Shown one piece after another: positions 48,399 through 58,960 of a DNA stretch of 64,000 nt. Source of the stretch: Strobilurus pachycystidiatus (taxonomy: Eukaryota; Basidiomycota; Agaricomycetes; Agaricales; Physalacriaceae); NCBI GenBank assembly GCA_019915135.1, contig JAHLMK010000005.1:2356001-2420000 (forward strand), written 5' to 3'. The notes below the pieces were generated by a model. That model was not told the origin of the DNA. It saw only the letters and a list, made by a program, of their open reading frames with translations, and did not search any database. Numbering within the stretch: the first letter of the stretch is position 1; each line of letters opens with the position of its first letter. The translations under genes and the position numbers were made by a program.

Positions 48399-48887
48399 AA
48401 ACTGAACCAATACGATGTACAATGTTGCATATGGCACGCATCCTTAGCTTGCTTCTCAAATGTGTAGCTAGACGGGATTTTGCTTTTCGAAGGCTATACC
48501 GGGGTTACCTGGGGATTACTCCCAATTGAATTATCGTTCTTCGTGAAATGGGGCTACTGAAATAATTCAAGTATGGTAGTCGGCAATTCCGGACATACTT
48601 TCATGGATTAAAGCAGGTCAGAGTCATGGGATTCGAAGAGCAAAAGCTATGGATCTTCACTGTGGTTGCAATGGCGAGTAAGGTTATAATCGAAAGCAGG
48701 TAAGGTAGAAAATAGCAGGTCATAGCATAACAGTCATCCAGCGTCCTATCGTGAGGTCGTAGAGAAAAGCAGGGTGGAAAGCGAATAAACATGCATCGAG
48801 AGACAATCCGGAGCAAAGGTACAGCGTCCATATCACGCAAGGTCCAAGCGAGAGCACAAGCAATCCAGAACGGGAATATCGAGTCGT
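48399..48887. other. Gene-free spacer
   Basis: AT-leaning sequence between copy A of the repeat and the stop codon of the minus-strand F-box gene. No gene seen. Confidence 0.45.
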
Positions 48888-50244
48888 TTACCATGGCACC
48901 CTTCGAACACGAACCCTTCCCTTAGCCCTCAGTATCCAGATCTTTGTCGTGACTCCTTCGATTCCTCCGCATTCAACATGATCATTCGCGCCCGCAGTCG
49001 CGCCATCACCTTCTTTCAATCCCTCCAGCTCGCCTTGACCTTTCCCGAAGAACGAACTCCAGCCAACCGTCTGGAGCCCTTTCAACTTCTGGGCCATAAT
49101 CAACGCTGCCGTCAGCTCGTTCTCCCTCGTCTCCTCTACCACCTCCATATCGAGACACATTGAGCATGCGATGGATGGTGGATGTGCTTTTTCGGGATCC
49201 TCTTGATATCGGTATGCATGCTGCATGTGTGCGAGAAGAACGTCCGAGAACGACAAGAACAATCCGAGATGCAGGTGAGTTAGATTGTTGAGTGGTCTCA
49301 GCGCGTTGGCATATGCGGTCTTGACGAACATCAGAGGAAGAATTGCCGCATATATGAGTGTAAAACATACCGCCATATCCCCCGCCTCTATATAGCACTC
49401 CGGAAGCGGGGAGTGAATTGTACATTCAAGGCTTTCTTCGAGGCAGTACCAGCAGTGGCTAAAATCCAGTCGTTCTGTCGAGCTGAGCCACAAGTTCGTT
49501 ATTTGAGGGAAATTGGTAGCCAGAAGGCGCAGGAAAGAGACATCGATGCGAGGGAGAAAGGTAATGGTCAAGCATGTAATCCTGTTCGAGCAGTCGGAGA
49601 GTTTAGAGAATATGCGCTTGGCGGAGAGTTGCTGCGTGGACAGGCCTTCGCTCTGAAATTCGAGGGAGAGATCCTCGATATTCGTGAACATCAAGAGACG
49701 CGACAAGTGTTTGGTAAGAATCTTGGATGGGGCGCTGAAAGTCCTTTTCGCGCGCATATATTGAGTCCAGAGGAGAGCAGGAAGACGCATATACGTACTT
49801 GACCCAGGAGAATCCGCCAGCTATCTCCTGATTGGCTTCCATAGACAAGAGTAGCTTGAACGTCGAGGACCACTGCTCTGCAGTCAGCATATCCACTTTC
49901 CGCAGGTGATAGCGATAGGTAAGCAGGCGTAGAATTGAAGAAGATAGGACGAGGGGTTTGACGTGTGAGAAACAGTTGCAGTCGGCGTCCAAAACTGCGA
50001 GCTCGATGATCCTGTCCAGCAATTCTGGCGGCAGACGGCACGATGGAGGAGTAGCGATGGGGATGGACAGAGCGCGACGAAGGCTCTGGGCGCGGGAGAT
50101 CAAGTGAAGGCCGCGCTGCTCGCTGAGCTGCGACGACGTGCGGCGGTAGAGGACCATGGCGACAGAGCTGACAGTGAGGGCGAGAAGGAAAGAGCCAGCC
50201 GCCGGTCCATCGGCTGACGCGGACCGATCTACTTTGGACCCCAT
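48888..50244 (-). CDS. F-box-like protein with N-terminal hydrophobic segment
   Basis: Two exons (49799-50244 and 48888-49734) sum to exactly 430 codons plus stop; the donor is GTACGT and the acceptor TTTCAG. An F-box-like helix is visible at residues about 69-80 (CRLPPELLDRIIEL), followed by a leucine-rich, repeat-like body (FTNIEDLSLEF, NRITCLTITFLPRID, LNNLTHLHLGLFL). Unusually, residues 17-33 (AGSFLLALTVSSVAMVLYRR) form a likely membrane segment with an Arg pair after it, so the protein may be membrane-anchored. Role presumably SCF substrate recognition. The ATG lies only 30 bases from the ATG of the divergent Zim17 gene. No close similarity to the other F-box genes here was seen. Confidence 0.78.
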
Positions 50245-50274
50245 CAGTCATCCTTTCCTTTCTGTTCTCCCACC
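50245..50274. promoter_or_regulatory. Very short divergent start-codon interval
   Basis: Only 30 bases separate the F-box and Zim17 start codons. Pyrimidine-rich on the plus strand. Transcription starts must lie inside the opposite coding region or immediately at the ATGs. Confidence 0.6.
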
Positions 50275-50846
50275 ATGTTACCCTCTCGTCTGTTTCGCAA
50301 CGTCGGGATCCCGCCTATTCTACGCAATTTAGTCGTCCCAAATGCCGACCTCCCGCCCAACGTGAGGACCATGATTCGATTTGGACTGGGCTCCGTCTCA
50401 GGGAACAAGCTCTCTCTTCGCGCACCGCAAAGGGCTTACTCGACGCCAATAACATCTTCATCTTCGGCCACAACTACTTCCCAATCATTACCGGAGAAGA
50501 TGGAGCCGCGGGTATCGCTTACCTTTACGTGCACGGTGGAAAACTGTGGTACGCGTTCGACCCACGAGTGCTCGAAGCAGGCGTATACAAAAGGAATCGT
50601 CCTTGTTGAATGTCCCGGTTGCAAGAATCGGTGCGTCGCTTCTGCCATTTGCCTGACTGCTGTAAACTCAATATGGCTAGGCATCTCATTGCTGACCACT
50701 TGGGCTGGTTCAAAGACGACATGAATGGCGGGCAGATGCGCACTGTGGAGGACCTGATGAAAGCCAAAGGAGAACAGGTCAAGAAAGGCAGGATAAATGC
50801 CTCTGGCGACATTGAATATTACGAGGTGCGTTCGAATGTGTTCTGA
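50275..50846 (+). CDS. ZIM17: DNL zinc-finger protein Zim17/Hep1, mitochondrial Hsp70 co-factor
   Basis: Keeps the mitochondrial Hsp70 soluble and so supports protein import and iron-sulfur biogenesis. Two exons (50275-50630, 50681-50846) sum to 173 codons plus stop. Residues 1-60 are Arg/Ser/Leu-rich, a mitochondrial presequence. The zinc finger has the four-Cys set FTCTVENC and ECPGCKNR, and the intron splits that Arg codon. It continues HLIADHLGWF, in which the family DNL signature is DHL. The C-terminus runs to MRTVEDLMKAKGEQVKKG. The end is uncertain by a few residues: a GTGCGT donor after EYYE could instead join a TGA near 50876. A functional partner of the Grx5 pathway, though not linked to it. 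Confidence 0.93.
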
Positions 50847-51337
50847 CTGAGACTCGAACTGACTGAACACCCAGTGATTGCACTCTTTAGACTTCAAAAG
50901 TACAAACGACCTAATCCTAATTATATACCTTCATGAAACAACAGAGCCCATCTTCATAGTGCTACGCAAATCCGGCCGGAATGTTTGTTCTCCAGCAGAC
51001 ATTTTGCGCAGCTCACGCAGAAGCAACGCTACTGCGAGCAAAAAGTGAGCATTTGGTCGACTTGAAATATACCAAACCTTCGAACTATTCACTGCCAACC
51101 CTCGCATGGCTTCCTGGCACCGAGGGACGAAGCGACGGTCTGCTAACGGGTCCATGCCATGAGCCCCTTTGTCCGAAACAGGAAGCACCAGCCTCTGAGC
51201 GATAGTAGCTGTACGGGGTATTGGACTGTGACGAGAGCGTAAACCGAGCCCTGTCCTTCCACCTTCCAACAGATCGGGCCCAACCACCCAATGGCAGGAA
51301 TTGCTTCCTAGGGTAGGGGAAGATTTTATGTCTATGC
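50847..51337. other. Gene-free spacer
   Basis: Zim17 3' flank and unassigned sequence. Open frames here show no domain or splice support. Confidence 0.4.
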
Positions 51338-51581
51338 CCGGAAGTCGAAGTAATATTGATCTTCGTCCTGATTCAAACTAATGCCCTCCTTATACTTAGA
51401 AGAGCTTCCTAGTGCTGCACAACCCCTATACGTACGCGAGTTGTGGCAACTCTTCCCTTCCGTCTGCCACAGTCTTGCTTCCGTTGCCCATCACGAACGA
51501 AAAAGATCGCCACTCACCATGCACCGCCCGAACATGTCATCACTCTGTCCATCAATGTGGAAATGGAACAATATGACCACC
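51338..51581 (-). repeat. Dispersed repeat copy B (inverted partner of 48124-48398)
   Basis: The reverse complement of this stretch matches copy A. Immediately beyond the high-coordinate end, the minus strand continues with an intron-like block (GTGAGC donor, GTGTAG acceptor near 51590-51640). That block resembles the one in the decayed gene at 2.6 kb, so copy B seems joined to a different coding fragment than copy A. Confidence 0.82.
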
Positions 51582-51900
51582 GTCGGTCTCTGTGCTACAC
51601 TGGTGACTCGTAGCCGTTTCCAAGGAAAGTCCTGCGGGAGCTCACCTCGTCATTTGAACGAGTGAATACGTCGAGCCATACATGACACCTCACATTGACA
51701 AAGACAACTTTACCTTCTGCTCGGATATACTTCGAAGTTGCGAACTGGGGGCTGCAGGGGATCATTTTGCGTTCAGCCACGATAAATTGGCTACTCATGC
51801 GGATGGCCTTGTCCATCCGCGACCCTTGTATACAAAAAAAAGAGATCATACATGTTACAAATCTCAGTCCCATATGCATAGTGTGAATGCCACCCACGAA
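51582..51900 (-). pseudogene. Exon-like fragment next to repeat copy B
   Basis: A minus-strand frame (containing IRMSSQFIVAERKM and CHVWLDVFTRSNDE) runs into an intron-like GTGAGC donor. No start, domain or continuing gene could be identified. It abuts the stop codon of the F-box gene at 51901. Confidence 0.3.
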
Positions 51901-53554
51901 TCATACAGTCAGAATCAAGAGATCAGCAGCAGTCAACGTCTCTGCGATCACATCCAAGAACTGCCACTCGAAATGCTCCCTCGGCTCCAACAAGCACTCC
52001 GACTCGAGCTCCATATTCTCCCAAGAAACCACAGAGCGCTCGAGCCGGCGTCGACACCAAACATCGTCCTCGGCCGCGCGCCGCATGACATACGTCTCCT
52101 CCAGTCGGACCTCCCTCAGCTGCTTGCAATCCCGATTCCATGCTTTGACGAGTGAGACGGCGTTCGGGATGGTCTGGGGTGTTTGGCATACGGGTGCTTT
52201 CAAACGTGGGGAAGAGGAGGTGAGGAGGTGCCGTTTGTACCACTTGTATCGACGGGCATATGAGAGATGTCGCGAGCGTAGACGACATATCTGCACTTGA
52301 GAGAGATTGGTATAGTTGTCTAGGAATTGGGAGCCAAGACCAACGAGGTCGTCCTGTACAGAATCTGAGTAGGAGCTCTAAATTGAAAACGGCAAGGTAT
52401 ACACTTACTACAGAGGGCGTATCCCGGAGGTACTTGATTTTCAGATCGTGTAGATCGGTGAAAAGCTGCCTCACAGCGTGAAGGATTTCAATATCCCAGG
52501 CTGTGATGAAGATATCCAAAGTCTGGAGTTGAGGTTTGATCCTCGAGATGTTGTAAAGCAGGTCGATGTTCGGCTTCCCCTGATGCTCGATATCGCATAC
52601 GTGGAGATGGCGGATCGGGCGGTCTTTATGCAGGAACGTAAGTGTCGCCCATGCGTTCCCACCCAGATTCTCAAGTAGAGGAAGTAGGTCGGGTGGAACG
52701 GTGATATGGGTATCAAGCTGTCCGACGATTTTGAGCTTCGTAACATGGCTCCCACACTGGGCGAAGAAAGAACACAACGCCGTCTCGTGAGAGAGGGTGG
52801 GCACGGAATTGACCTTCAACGACAGCTCCAAGGACTCGATATTTCGAGGTAAGTCGAATGGTTCACCGTCATATCCTGCCGACTTTTTGGACAAGAAGCC
52901 TGCGGACTCATTTTCCCAGTCGACACGTAGGACTCGGATAGTTGGACAGGTGATTAGATGAAGATAATGACACCGTGTTCGTCCCGCCAAGCGATTGCCA
53001 AGTATCACATTCCCCAGCAGGGTCAGGTGCGTCAACTGGAGCTGCGCCAGTTCAACGACAGCCTCTGGAGATTCGGGGATGGAATCGAATATATTGTCCA
53101 CGAGTGAAAGGCGTTGCAAATTGGGGAGGCTCTGGAGGGTACGATAGAAGGTACCGGGGACAGAAGAAGCACAGATCTCTAAGGTCTGGAGGTTTGGGAA
53201 TGAAGTAACCCGGCTCCAAACTTCAGAGCGCATGCGACCATATGAGGGCGGCGCATCTGATCTACTCCGCGTCAACGCGCAGAGGGTCACGGCCGTGGGC
53301 ACCTCCGCCATGTTGTCTGAGCGGTTCTTCCAGAATGCGAGGTTTTGCTGGAGATGGGCGAGGTCCATGAAGCGGAGGGAGCGATACAGCGGCCGTAATG
53401 CAAGTCGATGAAATTTGTGGGAGGTGAGGATGACATTATAGAGGTCTGTGGGCTGGAGATGCTCAAATATGAGCGTCCAGTATTCGTTTGATAGACGTTG
53501 GGCCATGTATGCAATCATGTCCGACGAGGATATGGGCCTCAGAGATGTGTTCAT
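51901..53554 (-). CDS. F-box/leucine-rich-repeat protein
   Basis: Probable SCF specificity subunit. The ATG at 53554 (MNTSLRPISSSDM) precedes the F-box (EYWTLIFEHLQPTDLYNVIL, residues about 22-41, then LRPLYRSLRF). Leucine-rich repeats follow, for example FPNLQTLEIC, LPNLQRLSLVDN and NIESLELSLK. One uninterrupted frame continues into a low-complexity tail, but a GTAAGT donor near 52410 and a CTGTACAG acceptor near 52355 remove a short intron. They join TPSV to DDLVGLGSQFLDNY and then a coherent charged end (VSLVKAWNRDCKQLREV), with the stop at 51901. I prefer the spliced form. An ATG at 53635 is a possible earlier start but adds low-complexity sequence. Confidence 0.82.
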
Positions 53555-54068
53555 CGTGATAGTTGGTGTACGCTGTCGAAGAGTTGTTGCTGCTCGCCCC
53601 TTGGCTGGATGAGTAAGCGGAGAAGGAAGGAACATTTGCTCACCGTTTTCAGTGAAGTTTGAGTGGCCAGGAGTGAAATCCTGGCCGTCCTGCTATGATA
53701 CGACACAAAGGGTGATGGTGGTCAGTAAGGTACCCGTGATGTAATTGATTATTGATCGGATCTCTGTCAAGCCCACGTTGTTGGCCACCTACACGAACGT
53801 TCAGACCAGTTCAGACCTCTTCAGGCGTATATTCCGCGCTATTCTCAGACAACTCTCAAAGCAGTCTATCCTCCAGTGATATTAAACCGCTTGCATCCTT
53901 GGAACCCGAAATCAATCACTGACTACATGATCTTACATGGTAGAGTACACTTCATCGATCAACCTTCATCGTCTCTCAGTATCGTACACGGACACCGCCA
54001 GGTCATACATACCTACAGCGCGTGATGCAGGCCCGTGTTACAAGATATCTTGTCAACAGTGACCAATG

Positions 54069-54091
54069 TAAGAAAGAAAGAAAGAAAGAAG
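54069..54091. repeat. AAAG tetranucleotide microsatellite
   Basis: About five AAAG units. On the minus strand this is a CTTT tail about 290 bases downstream of the tRNA-like B box. Confidence 0.9.
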
Positions 54092-54196
54092 CTGAATTGT
54101 CATCGAATCATCGACTTGTAATCGACTTGCAATTGTCATCAGGAAATCTCAGAAAGTATGAGAGGTATGGTACATGCTCGCCATACAGTCATACGG

Positions 54197-54214
54197 CCTT
54201 ATGGGCCCATAAGG
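54197..54214. repeat. 18-base perfect palindrome
   Basis: CCTTATGGGCCCATAAGG reads the same on both strands, flanked by CATAC motifs on each side. Confidence 0.9.
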
Positions 54215-54365
54215 GATCTCATATTTCCATACATGTCCTTTTAATCCTCATATCGCTCACCCATACAGCACATACTAAGTACTTTGAGCGTCGTCCCGGG
54301 ACGCGGGCCTGAGGCTGCAGCTCGCCAGTGCGCTTGAGCAGGTTCTTGGCGAGATAAAAAGACAG

Positions 54366-54445
54366 TCTACAGCAGGGATTGAACTCAAGGCCCGGCAATA
54401 TCCAATCGAGAGGACAGCCTGACATGCCAACCACTAAACCATTTC
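54366..54445 (-). other. tRNA-derived sequence with A and B boxes
   Basis: On the minus strand an A-box match TGGTTTAGTGG (54431-54441) and a B-box match GAGTTCAATCC (54376-54386) are spaced as in tRNA genes. The acceptor and T stems do not pair well and no clean anticodon arm can be drawn. It is therefore a decayed tRNA or the head of a SINE, not a working tRNA. Confidence 0.5.
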
Positions 54446-54871
54446 TTCTTGTTTGACGTGCTTTTGTAGCACTTAGAACGGCTCGTCGTCCTGTCGAATG
54501 CACCGATCGCAAATATTTTCACAAGTCCCTCTTGTCATACTGTTCCCCCTTGATTTTCCTCATCCAACGCGCACATTTGGCGCAACATTTTCAAATAGGA
54601 TAAATTTGATCTCAAGCCCATTGTCAAGCCATTTTGTGACCCAAGAACAGTGGGATGAGTGATTGGATTGGTGTAATTTCCGGATTGCTAGTTTCACGCC
54701 TGTTTTATTGCAGACTGAGAAGCGAGGAGAGCACATTAATACCATTAAATCAATCTTCTCAGTGGAGACTTGTGGTACGAAACTTTCAGAAAATTAAGTA
54801 TGGGAAGTATGTGAGTATGTAGAGATCAATTGGTCCTTCAAGAAAGTATGTGACCTCTTTTGAAAATTCGG

Positions 54872-54914
54872 CATACGTGCCATACTGTCCCATACAGTGC
54901 ATACACTGCCATAC
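54872..54914. repeat. Five CATAC motifs at 9-10 base spacing
   Basis: CATAC starts at 54872, 54881, 54891, 54900 and 54910, close to one per DNA turn. Further CATACs occur at 54182, 54190, 54228, 54262 and 54271. Confidence 0.85.
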
Positions 54915-54963
54915 TTTTTGAGATTTCCTGATGTGTGAGGCTGATATCCCGATTTGTTCGCCT

Positions 54964-56352
54964 TCACCATCCCCTCCGCTCGAAATCTGCCAACATATCA
55001 TTGGTAACTTCTATCTTGGTCCTATACCCCAGTCCTAGGATCTTTTTCTCCTTGGCTGTATCGAAGGTGACACCATACACCGGCGTGCCAGTGGTACCCT
55101 TGGCCAGCGGCTGCCTAGTGTAAGGACTCGGGGAGATCGTGTTAGCTGCATCAACTACACGTTTGCATGATTGCTCAGCCAGCATTTGAGGACGACCAGA
55201 AATCGACCCACCAAAATCCTGCCAAACGAAACAACCCTCTGCCACGATGATTCTTTCTCCGCCCGCTTCCTTCGCGGATATAGCAGCTACATGCGCTCTG
55301 GCAACGTCTCGGACGTCGGCCCATGCCTGGCCTGGAACCAGAAGTGGCGAGTACCCACCGAAGTCCCCTTTGACGACGGCACCGTACCAAGCTTTGGTGG
55401 CGTACCCCAAAGATTCAAGGGAGGAGACAGAGTGAATTGGGGGCTGGTTGAGCTTGGAGTGAGCCACCCGAGGTGGAAGAGAGGCAGAGGACAGATGGAA
55501 TGCAACGCACCCCGAACAGAAAAGGCGGACACAACGTCGTCAAATCCCAGTTGATACCTGACTTGTGCGTTTCGTAGAACTTCCAGGCCGCTAGAGTCAA
55601 ACATCAGCAATCTACTAGTACAGTTGAGTCAAAAAAAAAACGAAGACCAACCTCGCTCTGCTAACACCTTACTTGCACAATAAAGGTCAGGCCACGATGC
55701 ATCGTCTCCTTTCTCCTCGTATTCCTTCACTGAAAACTCGTTCCAGTCTGCCTCTGAGAACGTCGCAGGAGTCGGCGAGGAGACAACAATCGTGGCGGCC
55801 GAGGATGTAATGACTACGCGCTTGAGAGATGTTCTGAGATCAAAATGTGAATGGGTGTGGGACCGGAAAATGTTAGACTGTTCCATACCCGTTCTTCAAA
55901 GCACTTTTGAGGATGCCGGTTACGCCTCCTACAGCTGGACCCACAAAATCTGGAATTGTTCACGTTAGGTTACCGCTCGTTGCTCACTGGTAACTACACG
56001 TACCACTGGGCTTGGACGTCGACGTCACCGGAGATGCAGCATGTAAGATGCCCTCAACATCCTTGACAGCTTCGTCGAATGCGCCTTCCTATGAATAATC
56101 ACCCGCGTCACACACTTCACGTTGCATGGTGAAAGGGCATACCTGGGTGAAGTCCTCGACGACCACCAGCCTGATCTTATCTCCAAAACTCTTGTAGAGC
56201 TCCAGCAAATGTGCCCCCTTTGCTTCAGACCTCACTACGGCGCGGACTCTATGACCGTTGTTCAGCACTTCACCAACGAGGTGCGAGCCAAGGAAACCAT
56301 TAGCGCCTGTGACGAGGATGATGTTGTCGCTGTTGTTGTCAAGAGCAGGCAT
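54964..56352 (-). CDS. NAD(P)-dependent epimerase/dehydratase family reductase (GRE2/ketoreductase-like)
   Basis: Extended short-chain dehydrogenase that reduces small carbonyl compounds with NADPH; substrate unknown. The ATG at 56352 gives MPALDNNSDNIILVTGANGF with the Rossmann glycine motif TGANGFLGSH. Exon 1 ends at VEDFTQ before a GTATGC donor. Later exons give GILHAASPV-type sequence, the catalytic serine region RVVITSSAATIVV, the active-site LYCASK (Tyr-x3-Lys), WADVRDVARAHVAA and the C-terminal KKILGLGYRTKIEVTNDML, ending near 54964. At least five introns; those around 55900-56040 and 55560-55660 are only approximate. A TTG 27 bases upstream is not the start. TATA box 45 bases upstream. 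Related to the gene at 447-1824. Confidence 0.88.
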
Positions 56353-56392
56353 CGAGGAAGTGATGAATTGGAAAGGCAAAGGAGCAGCGACA

Positions 56393-56402
56393 AATTATAT
56401 AG
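56393..56402 (-). promoter_or_regulatory. TATA box of the second reductase gene
   Basis: CTATATAATT on the minus strand, about 45 bases before the ATG at 56352, the same layout as at the first reductase gene. Confidence 0.65.
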
Positions 56403-57791
56403 TCCACGCACGCCATATCCTGCAGTGAGCTCGGGCGGCTTTTTGATATAGAGCGCCGCCCGAGTACATTGATTATCAAGGACCCGTCGAAGCTGCATAG
56501 TCATGATATACCGAATTCTTCGGGAAGGAAAGAATCAAGACCTTGTCAGCTTGCGGCTGAAACCTGCGTTACGCAGTCAACGTACGTCCAGCTTTGGGAG
56601 GCGTGCTAGATGCCGGGAGATGCATATGACGACGAGGGCCAGCCAGAGTAGCTTTCTAAGTAGAAGGTGACCACTGGCATGTGGGAGTCACAGTTCAAAC
56701 ATTCGGCGTGTGACTGTAGTGTCTGAATCCACTCAAGAGTGCTCAAACGCGGCGTACCCAAGAGCAACCTGACGTGAGGTGCTCCGATAGAATTGTGGGC
56801 GTAGTTTCAAAACTACTTACTAAAGCGTCGTGGTTCGGCGTCTGGCTTCGGTGCATCCCATCCAGTAGCCTCAGCATGCTCCATACCGAGCACAAGGGAG
56901 ATCTTGATAATGGAGATCTCGTTTGAAAGATGGGCAAGCGTTCGTTCCGCAACAGGTGATTGTTCAAACAATCACGCCACATATGACCTGAAAGCCAGGA
57001 TGTCATGAGAAACCTCAACCAAAACAGTACGTGACTTACGTCTCGAGCCGTCACGGTACGTCCATACTTAAATCAAACAGCGCTCTGAGTCCCCTCGTAC
57101 AATGACTGTCTGTGGTGGATTGGCATTGATATTTCCGGCGTCCGCTCCATGAGATCTATTCATCGCTTGTTGGTCTATATCTGCGCGATGAGCTTGCATA
57201 CAATGTATCAACAGATGCGGTAAAGCGTTCCGTGCAGCGGACTTGATGGCAGTAAAGGTTGACAGTTTGCCTGGACTAAACGAACACGGAGGGCTGGAGT
57301 TCGAACAGTGTCAGCTGCGTCGAAGCCACAAGGATTGTTTTATATGCGTACTATTCGGACGATATGAGAAGGTCACCGGGGCCAGGCTCTAAGCAAATCC
57401 AAGCAGCGATGGGCGTATTCAAAGAGGATTCTGAATTACCACTTTCGGTGTATTGCCGCCGATCATTCCCGATTTGGGCACACGTCGGTTTTTTGTCTTG
57501 CACCATGACCGTTTCATTTTTGTTGCCAAAGACGCGCCGCCACAGCGACGAAATACTCCGGAATTAGAAAAGAATACCGTGAGATGTCTTTCGGACTCTT
57601 TAGTGACGCATGGGACGCGGCTGTCAATCTTGGACAGGCAATTCACTGAAAAGGACGGCCCAGCAGCTTTCACAAGGTTGTCTGCCACTTCGCCTTAGTT
57701 TTCTGCGCCAAGGCAATTGTTTCTTACTTCTCCCTCTCCTTCTTTTTTCGCTAACTCTGCTTGCTCCGCAGATATCGAACACTTGCCCTCG
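56403..57791. other. 1.4 kb without a supported gene
   Basis: Promoter of the reductase at the left; otherwise short frames only. The right end is probably the promoter of the former F-box gene. Confidence 0.4.
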
Positions 57792-58960
57792 ATGTGGCCT
57801 CCAGAACGCCTATCACCCCCCATCTCCCGCTCAAACTGTCCGCACTCACTACCTCTCAATTACAGCAACGACGTTTCAGCTGGCTCTGAGTGCGCGACGG
57901 TCTCACAATACTGCCGACAACGAGCAAGCGTCGGTCCTGTCCTGTCGTTGGCGGAGCGCATCGAGTTGAACAGCGCGACCTTAAGATCAGAGAGGGATGG
58001 GTCGGAGGCCCAGAAGGTCGCGAAGGATGTCGAGAATGTTCGCACTCCGTTCGCTCTCTGCCCATGGATGTCCTGCACGGAGTGTTCCTCGCCGCCGAGC
58101 TGGAGTGGTCCTTGCCCTGCCCCCGAAAGATTAGGTCTCCGGTAGATTTCGCCAGTCCCTCGAGACGACAGGTACTACTATGGCACCTGTCATTATGCTG
58201 GAGTGGTAGCGCACACCGCTTTTCCCTCCCCCCACGCGATTATGAACTCACGCCAGATTTGTTTTCGAGTAACGCTGAAACCCAGTTTCCACCGCGATGC
58301 TCTTGTTTTACTGCTCCATATCCAGATATCCTTTTTTGGGAGTCACGCCGAGCTGGAACCCCCTACTGGCGCTGGACATTAATCTCGCCAGCGCTGGTCA
58401 TGTCCGCACCTCCCTGCGGTTCTTGACAATCCTCACCCACGTTTTCCACCCTTCGCGTCCTCGATATCGACATTCAAACTCTCACTGCACAGCCATTCAT
58501 TCTCTTTGGCAAAGCTAAAGCACATGTACATCACCGTCGAAGCGCTCGCTTCAAATGCTTCGGATCACTTGCGCACGCGCCCTTGGCGACATAGAAACAT
58601 TACTGGACCCTTCGGAGATCATCCATGCGCTCCTTGACGTACGAGGGCTTTCAATCATAGCTTCGAGATGCGCAATCTCTCACTATCGAGGCCCTCGAGC
58701 TCCCCAGGGCGTGTTCTGTCTTACAGACATTGCTCAGCCTAGTCCGCTTCAAGATGGTTTTCCCAGATGATAACGAAGCTCGGTGGCAGCACCTTAACAT
58801 GTCTGCCGTGGCGCCAAGCTTGGAGACACTAGTCATGACAGAAAAGCTTAGTATCGAGTTCATTCGCTCACGTCGATCCGGTCGCGAAATGGGGCGACGT
58901 GTCTGAGGGAGGCGGAGCTGAATTGGCGCCAAGGGAGAGATCAGGCGGCCTCGAACTGGT
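57792..58960 (+). pseudogene. F-box/LRR pseudogene
   Basis: Begins with an ATG (MWPPERLSPPIS) and a helical leader (LSLAERIELNSATL). The F-box core LPMDVLHGVFLAAELEWSLP is in the next frame, so a one-base frameshift lies near 58055. Later pieces in yet other frames resemble leucine-rich repeats, with internal stops. Three or more disruptions make a working product unlikely. A gene with several unrecognised introns is possible, but the frameshift inside the F-box is not explained by splicing. It is the fifth F-box-type locus in the window. Confidence 0.55.

Larger units (their letters stand above)
53555..54963. other. Repeat-rich, gene-free region
   Basis: Contains an AAAG microsatellite (54069-54091), an 18-base palindrome (54197-54214), a tRNA-like segment (54366-54445) and two clusters of CATAC pentamers. 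No protein-coding exon is supported. Confidence 0.55.

Noticed and set aside
51923..52420. Uninterrupted 570-codon reading of the F-box gene at 51.9-53.6 kb
   Set aside because: After the last repeat it turns into low-complexity sequence; splicing a short intron gives a coherent end in another frame.
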